A DNA stretch of 64,000 bases from Sunxiuqinia rutila (GTDB taxonomy: Bacteria; Bacteroidota; Bacteroidia; Bacteroidales; Prolixibacteraceae), in NCBI RefSeq assembly GCF_050589705.1, contig NZ_JBNGOT010000009.1, forward strand, positions 124,001 through 188,000, in the 5' to 3' direction. This document shows positions 8,608 to 18,132 of the stretch, one piece after another. The position numbers and the translations under genes are program-made. How positions within the stretch are numbered: position 1 is the stretch's first letter; every line of letters begins with the position of its first letter. The notes below the pieces were generated by a model. That model did not search any database. It saw only the letters and a program-made list of their open reading frames with translations, and had not been told where the DNA came from.

Positions 8608-10440
8608 TTAAAATTCTTCATAGTCCTTGATCTTATCCAACCAATTATACTTCAGCACAATTGAAGTTACAACAAAAACCCCTAATGCGATATATAAGCC
8701 ATTGTAATGTCTGATTACCAAATAAATTGGCGCCACGATGAGGGTCATCTGCCAAATAATACCAATCAAAACATTGAAACTATCACGTGCCAAATCTTTA
8801 TTCTTGGTCAGGTTGGGATAAACCTTTTGTGCTTTTTCATGAACAGCTCCCCACCATCCCCACGGACGAACGTTCTTATAAAACTCAATCAGGGTTTCAT
8901 CATCGACTGGCTTAGAGAGTAAACATCCCAAGAAACTACCGGTAGAAGCCACTAACAAAATGAGTGGGAATAGGTAAATATCCGGCGTGTCGGGGAAGAA
9001 CAGGAACTTGATGGTTGATGCCAGGAGGCCACCGACCATTCCCCAGAAATACCCGTAACCGTTAAATCGCCACCACACCCATTTCAGTACGTTGGCTGCC
9101 ACATAACCGCCATAAAGCGATGAAGTGATCCACAAGGTGAGTGAATTAATTGATGCCGAGAAAAACCCAAAAACAATCCCGATTGCCACAATGCTAATTG
9201 AAGCGATGTAGCTAATGCGGATGTATTTCTTGTTTGAAGCATTGGGATTGATGTATTTCTTATACAAATCGTTGACAATATAAGCCGGAGCCGAGTTGAC
9301 AAAGGCCGAAAAAGTTGACATAAAAGCAGCCAGTAAACCAGCAAGAATAATTCCTTTCAGACCTACAGGAAGCAAGTTGTTGATAACAAAAGGCAGAATT
9401 TTCTCAAAATCCACCTCTCCTCCACTGGCTTTCATCATCGGCACTACCAAAGTCAGTCCCAACACGCCTAAGCCAGCCACCATTAAATAGCGCGGAGGGT
9501 AAAGAACCAAGGAGGTTAAACCACTCATTTTTGCAGCATCACGCGGCGTTTGAGTTGACAGAACCCGCTGCATATCGTAACCCGGAACAGGGCCGGCCAA
9601 ACTGGAAAAAATGCCTTTAAAAAACATCATCATAACCAGAGCCCCCAACATGCCAAATCCATCTTCAGCAATTTTATCATTCACCTGGTCGAAAATACCA
9701 GACCAGTCAAGACCGGTATTCCATGTGGGCATAATGTCGAACCAGCCATTGGGCACAGCCGCATTAATTTGCTCGGGAGTAACATTAACCATGGCAAACC
9801 AAGCTACAGCCACACAGGCAATCGTCATCACAAAAAACTGCATCACTTCGGTAGCCACCACACTGTACATTCCCCCTTTAATTACATAAAGCGTGGTTAA
9901 CGAAAGCAGGATTGTGGCATATACATATTCCGAAATCAGGTGTATTGAACCAATCGTGATTGATAAATCCCATGGAAAAATGGTGACAGCAAACTTTCCG
10001 ATGCCGACAAAGAAGTAAGCAATAAAACCAATCGCACTGATGATCGCAAAAACCACCACAATGATGTGTGAAAGTTTCCCGCCCTTATCATTTCCAAAGC
10101 GTGTGGTAATCCATTCGGCGCCGGTCATCACATTGGATCGACGCAACCAAATGGACATAAACACCATAATAAAAATCTGATTCCACACCGGCCACAGCCA
10201 GGGAATCCAAATACTCTTCACTCCATACACAAAAAAGATGGTCACCGTCCAGGCTGTCCCGGAAATATCAAACATACCCGATCCGTTGGAAAGTCCCAGG
10301 TAATACCATTTTAACTGGTTCCCTCCCAGGAAATAGTTTTGAAGATTTTTATTCGCTTTCCTCGAAATCCAAAAGCCAATAAAAATGCTCAGGATAATGT
10401 AGCTGACAATGATCGATATGTCAATTAGTTCAAATTTCAT
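8608..10440 (-). CDS. Sodium/solute symporter (SSS family)
   Basis: 610 residues, with 13-15 hydrophobic helices and the SSS signature region (GMFDISGTAWTVTIFF, GPVPGYDMQRVLSTQTPRDA, and LAAFMSTFSAFVNSAPAYIVND with the conserved Ser pair of the Na+ site). Members carry sugars, sialic acids, nucleosides or amino acids with sodium across the inner membrane. The extended C-terminus, with a soluble loop near residue 510-540, is frequent in Bacteroidota PUL symporters. It would import the mono- or disaccharide that the SusCD pair and the periplasmic enzymes deliver. It is the only inner-membrane importer in PUL1; PUL2 has none, so both loci may share it. Confidence 0.92.
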   Translation of the reverse strand: MKFELIDISIIVSYIILSIFIGFWISRKANKNLQNYFLGGNQLKWYYLGLSNGSGMFDISGTAWTVTIFFVYGVKSIWIPWLWPVWNQIFIMVFMSIWLRRSNVMTGAEWITTRFGNDKGGKLSHIIVVVFAIISAIGFIAYFFVGIGKFAVTIFPWDLSITIGSIHLISEYVYATILLSLTTLYVIKGGMYSVVATEVMQFFVMTIACVAVAWFAMVNVTPEQINAAVPNGWFDIMPTWNTGLDWSGIFDQVNDKIAEDGFGMLGALVMMMFFKGIFSSLAGPVPGYDMQRVLSTQTPRDAAKMSGLTSLVLYPPRYLMVAGLGVLGLTLVVPMMKASGGEVDFEKILPFVINNLLPVGLKGIILAGLLAAFMSTFSAFVNSAPAYIVNDLYKKYINPNASNKKYIRISYIASISIVAIGIVFGFFSASINSLTLWITSSLYGGYVAANVLKWVWWRFNGYGYFWGMVGGLLASTIKFLFFPDTPDIYLFPLILLVASTGSFLGCLLSKPVDDETLIEFYKNVRPWGWWGAVHEKAQKVYPNLTKNKDLARDSFNVLIGIIWQMTLIVAPIYLVIRHYNGLYIALGVFVVTSIVLKYNWLDKIKDYEEF

Positions 10441-10504
10441 TCTTTCAATAATTAGTAATTCATATATTCTATCAGGTTACGAACCCGATTTCCCCTCTTT
10501 CGTT

Positions 10505-11923
10505 TTAAACCCGCCAAATAATTTTCTTCCCGGCCATCCAGTAAACCAAGCTCATAGCCCCAATAACCAAGGCCACAGCGCGCAAGGCTCCCAGCCAAGG
10601 TAGTCCGGCAGGATACAAGGCCTCGTAAACACCATACAAAAACGTGACTTTCAGAAATGGAAACACAAACCAGCTGGTTACCACATAGGCCATTAAGGGG
10701 TTGCATCCCGCTCCGGCCAACAACTTAACCACAGCTGATTCTTTCCAGCGATCAACGACATAATCAAAAAACATCAGCAGACACAGGGCCATGCCTGAAG
10801 TCAAAATCATGTAAGATGCCGTCGCGTAATCTTTTTTTATTCCTCCCTCGACAGGTTCTATTATCAAGCCAATAACAATCAGGTAAGCTGCAAGCCCAAA
10901 CAGCTGTTGATAATTTGGCAAATGCTTTTTCACCAATCCATACAAGCCCACAAGCATCAAAGGCGTTACGATAAACGCAGCCAATATCCATCGTTGAAAA
11001 AGCGCTGTAGTTAACCCCACAACCAGCACAAGCAAACCCGGAAAAAACAAATGTTTCCATGGTGAAGTGCCAGTCAAAGGCTGGTTTTCGGTTGAGTTAT
11101 TTAAGCGCACTACCAGCATGTCACCCACTGCTGTCGCCGGAATAATGAGCAGCATATAGTGACTCATCCGGAATAAGAAGAACCAGGAAGTAAGCTGAAA
11201 TCCATCGACAACAGCATCGAAACCGGTGTACTTACAGGCCAGCTGAACAGCCCCCCAAAACACAAACAAAGCAGCCCGCGCTACCCAGCTGTTTCGGGTA
11301 AAATACCAGCCAACAGCCCCCAACAGATACACATTAGCCAACAACAGGATGATGATATTGCTGCGGTGTAAGGAAAACTCCTGTCCGTAAACCAGGCGCA
11401 AAACCAGCAATAGGGCAACCGCTCCTCCCCAGCCAACAATGCGCCACAGACGTTTTCGCTTTTGATCCTTTATTATTCTGAACATAGGAAACATCAGGCC
11501 AAAACCAACCAAAGTCAGCCATTGCAGGTCGTACCCCTGAATCGATTGTTCGCCCAGCTTAAATGAAAGCAGGCTTTCGCCGATGGCATAAGGCAAAATA
11601 TGTGCAATGTAAATGGCAAAAATAACCAGCGAGAAAAAACGGCTCGCAACAGATTTACCGAGCGCTAAGGTACTCGCGCCACCGGCTATTTTCTTGGTAA
11701 AAGCCAAAGGGATAGCCGCTCCCATACAAAATATAAAGACAGGCAGTACCAGATCAACCCAAGTTATTCCGGCTACCTGCGGATTAAAAGCATGGGTCGG
11801 TGGTGGACATTGTGCGTGATACATCCATGCCGGCAACGCCCCTCCAAACGGAATGGTAGCAGCAAGGACCATCCCGAAAATGGATAGACCACGTAAAACA
11901 TCCAACGATAAAGCTCTTTTCAT
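10505..11923 (-). CDS. DUF5009/HGSNAT-like membrane acyltransferase
   Basis: 472 residues, about 11-12 hydrophobic helices. The start KRALSLDVLRGLSIFGMV is the conserved entry of the DUF5009 and heparan-alpha-glucosaminide N-acetyltransferase group. In the characterised lysosomal relative, a membrane His takes acetyl from acetyl-CoA on one side and passes it to terminal glucosamine on the other. Bacterial homologues are usually found in glycan loci, and are thought to acetylate periplasmic amino sugars or oligosaccharides, but few are tested. It is 11 bases downstream of the metallophosphoesterase gene and 64 bases upstream of the symporter. An acetylation step on a glucosamine-type residue before uptake fits, and is an inference. 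Confidence 0.82.
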   Translation of the reverse strand: MKRALSLDVLRGLSIFGMVLAATIPFGGALPAWMYHAQCPPPTHAFNPQVAGITWVDLVLPVFIFCMGAAIPLAFTKKIAGGASTLALGKSVASRFFSLVIFAIYIAHILPYAIGESLLSFKLGEQSIQGYDLQWLTLVGFGLMFPMFRIIKDQKRKRLWRIVGWGGAVALLLVLRLVYGQEFSLHRSNIIILLLANVYLLGAVGWYFTRNSWVARAALFVFWGAVQLACKYTGFDAVVDGFQLTSWFFLFRMSHYMLLIIPATAVGDMLVVRLNNSTENQPLTGTSPWKHLFFPGLLVLVVGLTTALFQRWILAAFIVTPLMLVGLYGLVKKHLPNYQQLFGLAAYLIVIGLIIEPVEGGIKKDYATASYMILTSGMALCLLMFFDYVVDRWKESAVVKLLAGAGCNPLMAYVVTSWFVFPFLKVTFLYGVYEALYPAGLPWLGALRAVALVIGAMSLVYWMAGKKIIWRV

Positions 11924-11934
11924 AGTCGGTTTTC

Positions 11935-13380
11935 CTAATCCAGGTCTTGTTTGTAACTATTGCCAAAGCGGTCAACCACTTCAACTGTAATTTTTGCTGA
12001 TGGCACCTGAGGTTTTGCACGAAACATATGGTTGTTCTTGCGTGCATCAACCCACTTGTAAGCAAGCTTTTCCTTATCACTGTATGCCTTCGTTGTTTCC
12101 GGATCTTTGCCGCTGTAAAGCTCCATCTCTCCCATGCGCTGGCCATCTTCGTACCAATACACTTTCCACTCCGGATCATAATTCCAGACATTCGCGGTTA
12201 CAAAATCAGGCTGCTCGGGATTAGCTCCCACAGCATAAGCCCGAAATTGGTAGTCTTTGTCGTAACCCGAACTCTTAAAATACCAAGTCAGCTCCGAACC
12301 ATTCGCCTCAAAAACAGCATAACCTTTTGGTGTTCCGTCTTCGGCATAAGGCCCTTGCCACCATGCCCCGCAAACCGCCGACACATTGTGCTCAATCAAG
12401 CGTGGTGAAATGATGGTATTGCTGTTTTGATGGATGTGTCCCGAAATAATATGTCCCTGATAGGGTTTCAGAAGTTCATATAAGGCATGCTTATTCGCAA
12501 CCGACTGCGATATGGTTGAATACGAAAACTGTTTCAAATCCTGCTCATTCAGCGTGGTTGGAATATGAAGGTTAACGACCACGGTTGAACCCGCGTCAAC
12601 ATGCGCCAAATCCTGCTCAAGCCACGCCAGCTGCTCTTCGGTCAGGTATCCAATGTAGAAGTAATCGCGTCCGAGGTAAAAAACATTATTCAGCACTACG
12701 TAATGGATCTCCCCGCGATTAAACGAATAATAAGCAGGTCCAAAATATTTTTCAAAAGTTTGTTCAGCCTTTTTGTTTGAACGTTTAGTGAAATACATGT
12801 CGTGATTCCCCATGGACTGATAAAACGGAATACCTGAGAGGCTCAATAGACTTTTAATGCTATCGTACAGCGCAGGAACGTCGCCTACAATGTCACCAGC
12901 TCCTAGGCCATGAAAAGGGCGTGGCGCATAATCGTCCACCAGTTTTTTCAAATCGGATGCTACTTCGCGCGCCAACAGTGCTTCCTCGCTGGTTTTAAGC
13001 TGCGGATCAGCCCAAACCACAAACCCATGTTGGCTATCATCGACATCCATTCTTTGCAATTGAAAATCAATAGCTTTAATCTTCTCTCCAGAAGAAACTG
13101 GCTGAAAGAAATGAGGCACCGAATTTACCACAGGAACGGTGTACCCGGATGGCGAAGAAATATATACGAAGCTACTCTCTAGATCTGCAGGTAATTTGTA
13201 CTTCCCGTTTTTACCCGTTTTTACAACTGAAAAACCATCCGTAACTGCTACTCCCTCAATTCCCTTTCCTTCACAAGAGACTCTTCCTTTGTAAATTACC
13301 TGTTTTTGGGCCATACTGCTAAGTGGGACAGACCAGCCCCAGACCAGCAGAATAAGAATTAGACCAAGCTTCTTTATCAT
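11935..13380 (-). CDS. Secreted calcineurin-like metallophosphoesterase with N- and C-terminal accessory domains
   Basis: 481 residues with a Sec signal (about 1-24). An Ig-like MetallophosN domain (residues 28-110) precedes the phosphoesterase core and a MetallophosC domain (about 330-481). Core motifs: WADPQ (in place of the usual DxH), GAGDIVGD, MGNHDMY, a His in VNLHIP, and ISGHIHQNS. These give the two-metal site apart from the first motif, where Gln replaces His, as in several members of this subgroup. It hydrolyses phosphomono- or diesters in the periplasm. Placed between the TIM-barrel glycosidase-like genes and the HGSNAT-like protein, it suggests that the PUL1 glycan carries phosphate. 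Confidence 0.88.
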   Translation of the reverse strand: MIKKLGLILILLVWGWSVPLSSMAQKQVIYKGRVSCEGKGIEGVAVTDGFSVVKTGKNGKYKLPADLESSFVYISSPSGYTVPVVNSVPHFFQPVSSGEKIKAIDFQLQRMDVDDSQHGFVVWADPQLKTSEEALLAREVASDLKKLVDDYAPRPFHGLGAGDIVGDVPALYDSIKSLLSLSGIPFYQSMGNHDMYFTKRSNKKAEQTFEKYFGPAYYSFNRGEIHYVVLNNVFYLGRDYFYIGYLTEEQLAWLEQDLAHVDAGSTVVVNLHIPTTLNEQDLKQFSYSTISQSVANKHALYELLKPYQGHIISGHIHQNSNTIISPRLIEHNVSAVCGAWWQGPYAEDGTPKGYAVFEANGSELTWYFKSSGYDKDYQFRAYAVGANPEQPDFVTANVWNYDPEWKVYWYEDGQRMGEMELYSGKDPETTKAYSDKEKLAYKWVDARKNNHMFRAKPQVPSAKITVEVVDRFGNSYKQDLD

Positions 13381-13409
13381 GATTAAGCTATTGATTTTCG
13401 TTACGAGTG

Positions 13410-14780
13410 CTAGTTATTCAATATTGGTTCGCGCTTGAAATAATCTGGATCAGCAGCCATTTCAAAGCCATCTTCAACCTCTTTCCACATGTTTTTCTCG
13501 ATAATGTGAACGATGTCGAACATCATCAAACCATCTGATGCCTGAAAGTTCATGGCAATAGAACGAGATAGCTGTGGACGGTTATCGTAAAACTGATCAA
13601 CCAGAATACCACCATAGAAAGGCAGACCATTCATAATGCCGCGAATCTTATCGCAAGATCCTTCAACACAATACCACGTACTGCGGGTTGCTTTACTATC
13701 CGTTTCATTTCTCACCAAATTGTTGTTTTTCAGGTATTCCTCCATGGTAACATTGGTATAGTAGTTTCCAACCGTGAACAAATCAAGCTCTTCGGCATAA
13801 CCAAAGTTTTTATACTCAGGAGTTGCCCAGTTAAACTCTTGTGATGGATCGTACTGATCGCTGGCCCAGTTTACGCCTACTTCGAAATAGGAAGGGTACC
13901 AAGCTCCGGTGTAAGTCCCAAACGAAATGTTTGGATTAACAGCCTTCACTGTTTTTCCTGCTAAAGCCATAAAATCATGAATATTGCGGGTACGCCACTC
14001 AATCCACTTTTTGAAATATTTTCCACGAACGTAGTCGCTCTTACCATCCGCATTGGTTTTCCATTCGTAAATGTCCGTTGGGAAATTTTTAATCTCTTCG
14101 CCCAAGTATTCTTCAAATTTTTTCTTTGAAAAATCAGAAAAATCAGCCATGATGCCATCGTAACGAACACGATCCAAAATAATACCGTCCAAGTCCGGAT
14201 AGTTAGCTGTTACTTCTTTTAATACATTCAGCATGTGTTCCTGGAAGTCAGGATTAATCGGATTGATCATCGCTGAGTATTTTTTCTTTTGAGTCATGAT
14301 CGACACAATTCCTTGGTCGGGTGTATACACCATGGTTGCCCACTCCGGGTTTGTGGTATAAGTTTGTCCACGATCAAAATAATTGTGTCCACCAACAAAT
14401 GTGTTCATCGAAGCATGCACTCGTATTCCCAGCTCATGCGCTTTAGTAATGAAGTGACCTAGGTAGTCAAATTCAGGACGCTCGAAACCAGCCCACTCCT
14501 TCATCTGTGGAGCATACTCACTTTTGTAAAGTACTTCGCCGGTAATCGGGCGAATATCAACAACAGCATCCGTAAAGCCAATATTCTTGATTTTCTCCAG
14601 GTAAAAATCAATGGAGTCAGGATAACTAAAACGTTCAAAATTGGCTTCTGCATCAAACCACAACAAAGACGGTTTATCCGGCTTGTTCTTAATTTCGTTA
14701 GAGACCTTCGGATTGCATGAAGAAAATAAGAACACTGAAAACAACAGTCCTATTAGAATTAAATTTCTCATATTTATCAA
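13410..14780 (-). CDS. TIM-barrel glycoside hydrolase-like lipoprotein, paralogue A
   Basis: 456 residues, lipoprotein signal with Cys22 (FLFSSC). The mature protein starts LLWFDAEANFERFSYPDSI and runs as one TIM barrel resembling the DUF187/GHL10 and alpha-amylase-like superfamily. Conserved landmarks shared with three other copies in this window are: VVDIRPITGEVLYKS (about 98), VHASMNTFVGGHNYFDRG (about 130), DGIILDRVRYDG (about 205), a tract with WYPSYFEVGVNWAS (about 300) and a final GLMMFDIVHIIE. Asp and Arg residues in the ILDRVRYDG strand are likely active-site residues. It lies 17 bases after paralogue B. Probably an endo- or exo-glycosidase anchored in the outer or inner membrane. 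Substrate unknown. Confidence 0.82.
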   Translation of the reverse strand: MINMRNLILIGLLFSVFLFSSCNPKVSNEIKNKPDKPSLLWFDAEANFERFSYPDSIDFYLEKIKNIGFTDAVVDIRPITGEVLYKSEYAPQMKEWAGFERPEFDYLGHFITKAHELGIRVHASMNTFVGGHNYFDRGQTYTTNPEWATMVYTPDQGIVSIMTQKKKYSAMINPINPDFQEHMLNVLKEVTANYPDLDGIILDRVRYDGIMADFSDFSKKKFEEYLGEEIKNFPTDIYEWKTNADGKSDYVRGKYFKKWIEWRTRNIHDFMALAGKTVKAVNPNISFGTYTGAWYPSYFEVGVNWASDQYDPSQEFNWATPEYKNFGYAEELDLFTVGNYYTNVTMEEYLKNNNLVRNETDSKATRSTWYCVEGSCDKIRGIMNGLPFYGGILVDQFYDNRPQLSRSIAMNFQASDGLMMFDIVHIIEKNMWKEVEDGFEMAADPDYFKREPILNN

Positions 14781-14797
14781 GATGTTATAAAAATGTG

Positions 14798-16219
14798 TTA
14801 ATTGTTAACACCAATAGCAATCTGAATTCCCTGCTTGGCATATTGCCACTGGTTAGCCATTTTCAGATGGATCATATCAAAAAGAAAGTAGCCATCACAT
14901 TCATCCATACAGGCTTTTACCGATTCTACAATTGCCTGATTCTCCTGTTGCTGGCTTGCCTGATTGTTGCTGTCCCAATTACCCACATCGGGACCTGCTG
15001 CTACGATAGTACCATCTTTGATCTTCTCCTTGGCTAATTTTGAAAATCCCTGCATGGACCATTCAGAAGAGCCGTAAACTTTCAAAGGCGAAGCATATGC
15101 TCCGATCAGTATCTGGTCCATCAGTTCTGCATAACCGTAGTTCATGTATTTTGGAGATGCCCACTTATAAGTCTGGGCCGGATTGTATTTTGGGCTGGCC
15201 CAGTTTACTCCTACCTCATAGTAGGTGGAATACCACCCCCCCACATAAACACCGAAAAGAATGTCTGAATTGACTGATTTTACTGCTTTTTGGGCCTTCG
15301 ACATAAAGTCATGAATTACCTTCGCCCTAAATTCGAGCCATTTGGTAAAATAAGGGGGATACGAAGTCATTGCTATAACCTGCTTCATGGTTGCTCCTTG
15401 CGGCAGGATATCACCCGGGAAGTTTGCCAGTTCTATATTCCCCAGGTAGCTTTCAAACTTTTCTCTTGTCAGATCGGAAAAATCGGATTGCATCCCATCA
15501 AAGCGTCCTCTGTCCAGAATAATGCCATCCAGATCATATTGAGCAAGATCTTTCAGCAGATCACAAAGATAATTTTGAACCTCCTCATTGGCAGGGTTGA
15601 AGAATTTCGTACCTCCACCTGCATCCATCGTATTGGTAAGGCCCACAGAAAGGTTTTCGGAGGTAGCCCAATCTTTTTTAGATGCATCCCGGTAAAGGAT
15701 TCCTTGGCTCCCCAGCCCACTGCTATGTCCACCAACCATTGTATTGAATCCGGCATGTACCTTCAGGCCCAATTTATGTCCTTCTTCGATGAATGCCTGA
15801 AGGTAATCCCAGGTTTCAGTTCGTTCTACCTTGGAGTACACTCCATTGACCCACGCTCCTAACCATTGCACCTGAGCCACACCCGGTACAGATGAATTAT
15901 AAAGGATATCACCCGAAGTGGGGCGAATATCCACAACCACATCAGTAAAACCGGCCTCTTTAGCTAGCTTCAGATCCCGTGTAATGTTTCCTCTGCTATT
16001 TGCAAAATCCTGAAAATTAGCCGCTGCATCGATCCAGATGTACCGAGGCTTAGCTATATTTTCTTTGGGAGGATCCGGGAACTCATATTCCGTATTCAGG
16101 TCATCGTCACCGCTGCATGCAACAGACAAAACAAGCCATCCTGCAAGGAGAATGAACGAGACAGTGGTATAAAAATGAGAATTTTGTTTTATCATTCGAT
16201 AGATATTGTTGATTTTCAT
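14798..16219 (-). CDS. TIM-barrel glycoside hydrolase-like lipoprotein, paralogue B
   Basis: 473 residues with a lipobox at Cys35 (LSVAC), or Cys27 if the Met at residue 9 is used. It follows the same plan as paralogue A: YIWIDAAANFQDFANSRG start, VVDIRPTSGDILYNSS, VHAGFNTMVGGHSSG, DGIILDRGRFDGMQSDFSD, WYSTYYEVGVNWASPKY, and a C-terminal CDGYFLFDMIHL. It differs from A by an insertion around residues 120-180 and by Gly for Val after the ILDR motif. It is the first enzyme after the SusCD/DUF5018 block, behind a 168-base gap with a stable hairpin, so its level may be set separately from the binding proteins. The two adjacent paralogues may cleave different linkages of the same glycan. Confidence 0.82.
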   Translation of the reverse strand: MKINNIYRMIKQNSHFYTTVSFILLAGWLVLSVACSGDDDLNTEYEFPDPPKENIAKPRYIWIDAAANFQDFANSRGNITRDLKLAKEAGFTDVVVDIRPTSGDILYNSSVPGVAQVQWLGAWVNGVYSKVERTETWDYLQAFIEEGHKLGLKVHAGFNTMVGGHSSGLGSQGILYRDASKKDWATSENLSVGLTNTMDAGGGTKFFNPANEEVQNYLCDLLKDLAQYDLDGIILDRGRFDGMQSDFSDLTREKFESYLGNIELANFPGDILPQGATMKQVIAMTSYPPYFTKWLEFRAKVIHDFMSKAQKAVKSVNSDILFGVYVGGWYSTYYEVGVNWASPKYNPAQTYKWASPKYMNYGYAELMDQILIGAYASPLKVYGSSEWSMQGFSKLAKEKIKDGTIVAAGPDVGNWDSNNQASQQQENQAIVESVKACMDECDGYFLFDMIHLKMANQWQYAKQGIQIAIGVNN

Positions 16220-16323
16220 TTGATATCTTCCCTATACTTCTTCGATATCATTCGTGTCATCTTTTGGATATTTGCCTGACTTATGTTCCTGTCTTGGCAG
16301 AGATCAAAAAATGAATTTAAAAC

Positions 16324-16367
16324 TATGATCAAGTTGCCAGGATTTTTATACTGACAACTTGATCATA
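16324..16367 (-). terminator. Intra-operon hairpin between the DUF5018 and glycosidase-like genes
   Basis: A perfect 13-bp inverted repeat, TATGATCAAGTTG and CAACTTGATCATA, has an 18-base loop. On the minus strand it is followed by AGTTTTAAATTC, a weak T-rich tail. It starts 21 bases after the stop of the DUF5018 gene. It could be a leaky terminator or a 3'-end stabiliser that sets the ratio of SusCD-type binding proteins to enzymes. Confidence 0.65.
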
Positions 16368-16387
16368 ACACTACTCAGAACCCCATG

Positions 16388-18052
16388 TTACATGTCTATG
16401 CAGTCGTATTGCACACAGACAACACAACCATTAGTGAACATGAAGTAGAGATACATATAGTACCCATCACTGGAAACTTTCAGGATTACATCACCCGTAC
16501 CATTTGCATTGGTTCCGCCATTGTCCTTGCCGCCATAAGTGCCGATTGGCGAAGTCCATATCGGTTCGGTGAAGGTGGTCGCAGCATTGGCATCATGCAG
16601 ATAAACCTTATCGTCACTACCCCAGGTAAAGGAGTTGATCGATATATTCGCTGCATATGGATTGCCGTTAAAGACGGTATAGTCTGCAGCATTTTGGATC
16701 CAGTTGCCACTAATCTCCGGTCCAAACGCCTTAACCGCATTGGTTTTTCCATCAACCCAGGCAAATTTCCGGGGAAGAGCGTAATAGGAAATGAAATAGT
16801 CGCCCGTAGGATCGGAAGGATCCGTTGCAACCACATCAGCATTATTCCACCAAGCACCATCAATTCCAGTTATCGCGACAATTTCCGGCGTTTGTGAGAG
16901 CAGTACTCCGCCTTTTACCTGCCAGCGAGCAAAGCTTTTGGCATCTCCCATCAGTGCTGCGGTAATAATGGCATCTCCATCAAGACTTCCTTTAACAGAA
17001 AGTTTACGTCCGATGGAAGGACTTTCTGTCCAATCAATATAGAGTTCAGGTGTCCCGTTGACTCCCCTGATCCGCCATACCTTATAGCTACCGGCATTGG
17101 GAGCAAGATTGCTCACCAGGATATTGTCTCCGTCGTCAGCTGTTGCAAAGAAGTTCGTAAGACCTCCCACAATTGATCCCATGTTTGGCATTGTACCTAC
17201 CGTTTCACCTGTCTTGCGATCCAAATAAATCCCAGCTTCATTTCTTGTATTCACAACCACATAATCTTTCGTAACAGCAAGGCTCGTAGTTAGATGTAAA
17301 GCACTGATTCCAAGATCAGACTGGATCTTCTTAGACCAAAGGACCTTGGCACTTCCGTTACGCAGCCCCAGTTCAACCTTGTTCGGCACAGCTTTATGAA
17401 CAGTATAGATGGCCTTATCCTCTCCATTTTGAGCGGTTACAGTCAAAGTAACTTCCTGGTCATAATTAAGTGCAGTGGCTCTCGGGTCCGGACTGAGAGT
17501 GGCTCCGTGAGAAATACTAGCTTCCGCGATTACTTCTCCGATTGGTTCAATTGAAATAAGCGAAATTGTTTTGGCCTCTTCATCGATTATACCGGAAATA
17601 CCAAGCGCATTCAGTCCAAAGTCAGTAATCTTCGCTTCCGCACTTTTCCTTATCTCAGCTACGATCTTATAATCACTTTTGGTCTTTGTCTGATCGGTGA
17701 TCGTAATGAAGTTTTCTTTGGTTAAATCAAGATAAAGCAGTGAAGGAGAAACTGTCACATTATCATCAATATTTGCCTCTACCCTTACATTGCTCAGCGC
17801 ATCCATTGTAAGCACCTGATCGGAGGTGCGTGGATAATTGTAAGGAAATACAATAGTGATGATTTTGTTTTCGTAGTCAATTTCGCTCGTAAAACGGTTT
17901 TCCGAGCTCTCATCGCCGTAAAACGATGCAGTTATACTGTTGATTCCTTGTCGTGATACCGATGGAGTCAGATCCTCCACCTGTTGGCAGCCGGCTAAAA
18001 TCAGCATAGCTGAACAAAGGATCACAAGGATTGAATTTATATTTCGTTTCAT
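16388..18052 (-). CDS. DUF5018 surface lipoprotein, probable glycan-binding protein
   Basis: 554 residues, lipoprotein signal with Cys22 (LAGC). Two tandem Ig-like/cadherin-type domains occupy about residues 35-210 (each with an ITITDQ or LTVTAQNG-type strand and a Y.I/Y.V end), matching DUF5018. The remaining 340 residues look like a beta-propeller or other all-beta fold with WRIRGVNGTPELYIDW and similar repeats. The gene follows susD directly, the usual place for a surface glycan-binding protein (SusE/F or SGBP role). It probably captures the glycan at the cell surface. No enzyme motifs seen. Confidence 0.8.
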   Translation of the reverse strand: MKRNINSILVILCSAMLILAGCQQVEDLTPSVSRQGINSITASFYGDESSENRFTSEIDYENKIITIVFPYNYPRTSDQVLTMDALSNVRVEANIDDNVTVSPSLLYLDLTKENFITITDQTKTKSDYKIVAEIRKSAEAKITDFGLNALGISGIIDEEAKTISLISIEPIGEVIAEASISHGATLSPDPRATALNYDQEVTLTVTAQNGEDKAIYTVHKAVPNKVELGLRNGSAKVLWSKKIQSDLGISALHLTTSLAVTKDYVVVNTRNEAGIYLDRKTGETVGTMPNMGSIVGGLTNFFATADDGDNILVSNLAPNAGSYKVWRIRGVNGTPELYIDWTESPSIGRKLSVKGSLDGDAIITAALMGDAKSFARWQVKGGVLLSQTPEIVAITGIDGAWWNNADVVATDPSDPTGDYFISYYALPRKFAWVDGKTNAVKAFGPEISGNWIQNAADYTVFNGNPYAANISINSFTWGSDDKVYLHDANAATTFTEPIWTSPIGTYGGKDNGGTNANGTGDVILKVSSDGYYMYLYFMFTNGCVVCVQYDCIDM

Positions 18053-18132
18053 TCGTTAAATTGTTTATTTCAATGATATCGTATAAGGCTTGTACAAATC
18101 ATTCTCTCATACTCACTTCATACACTTACTGG

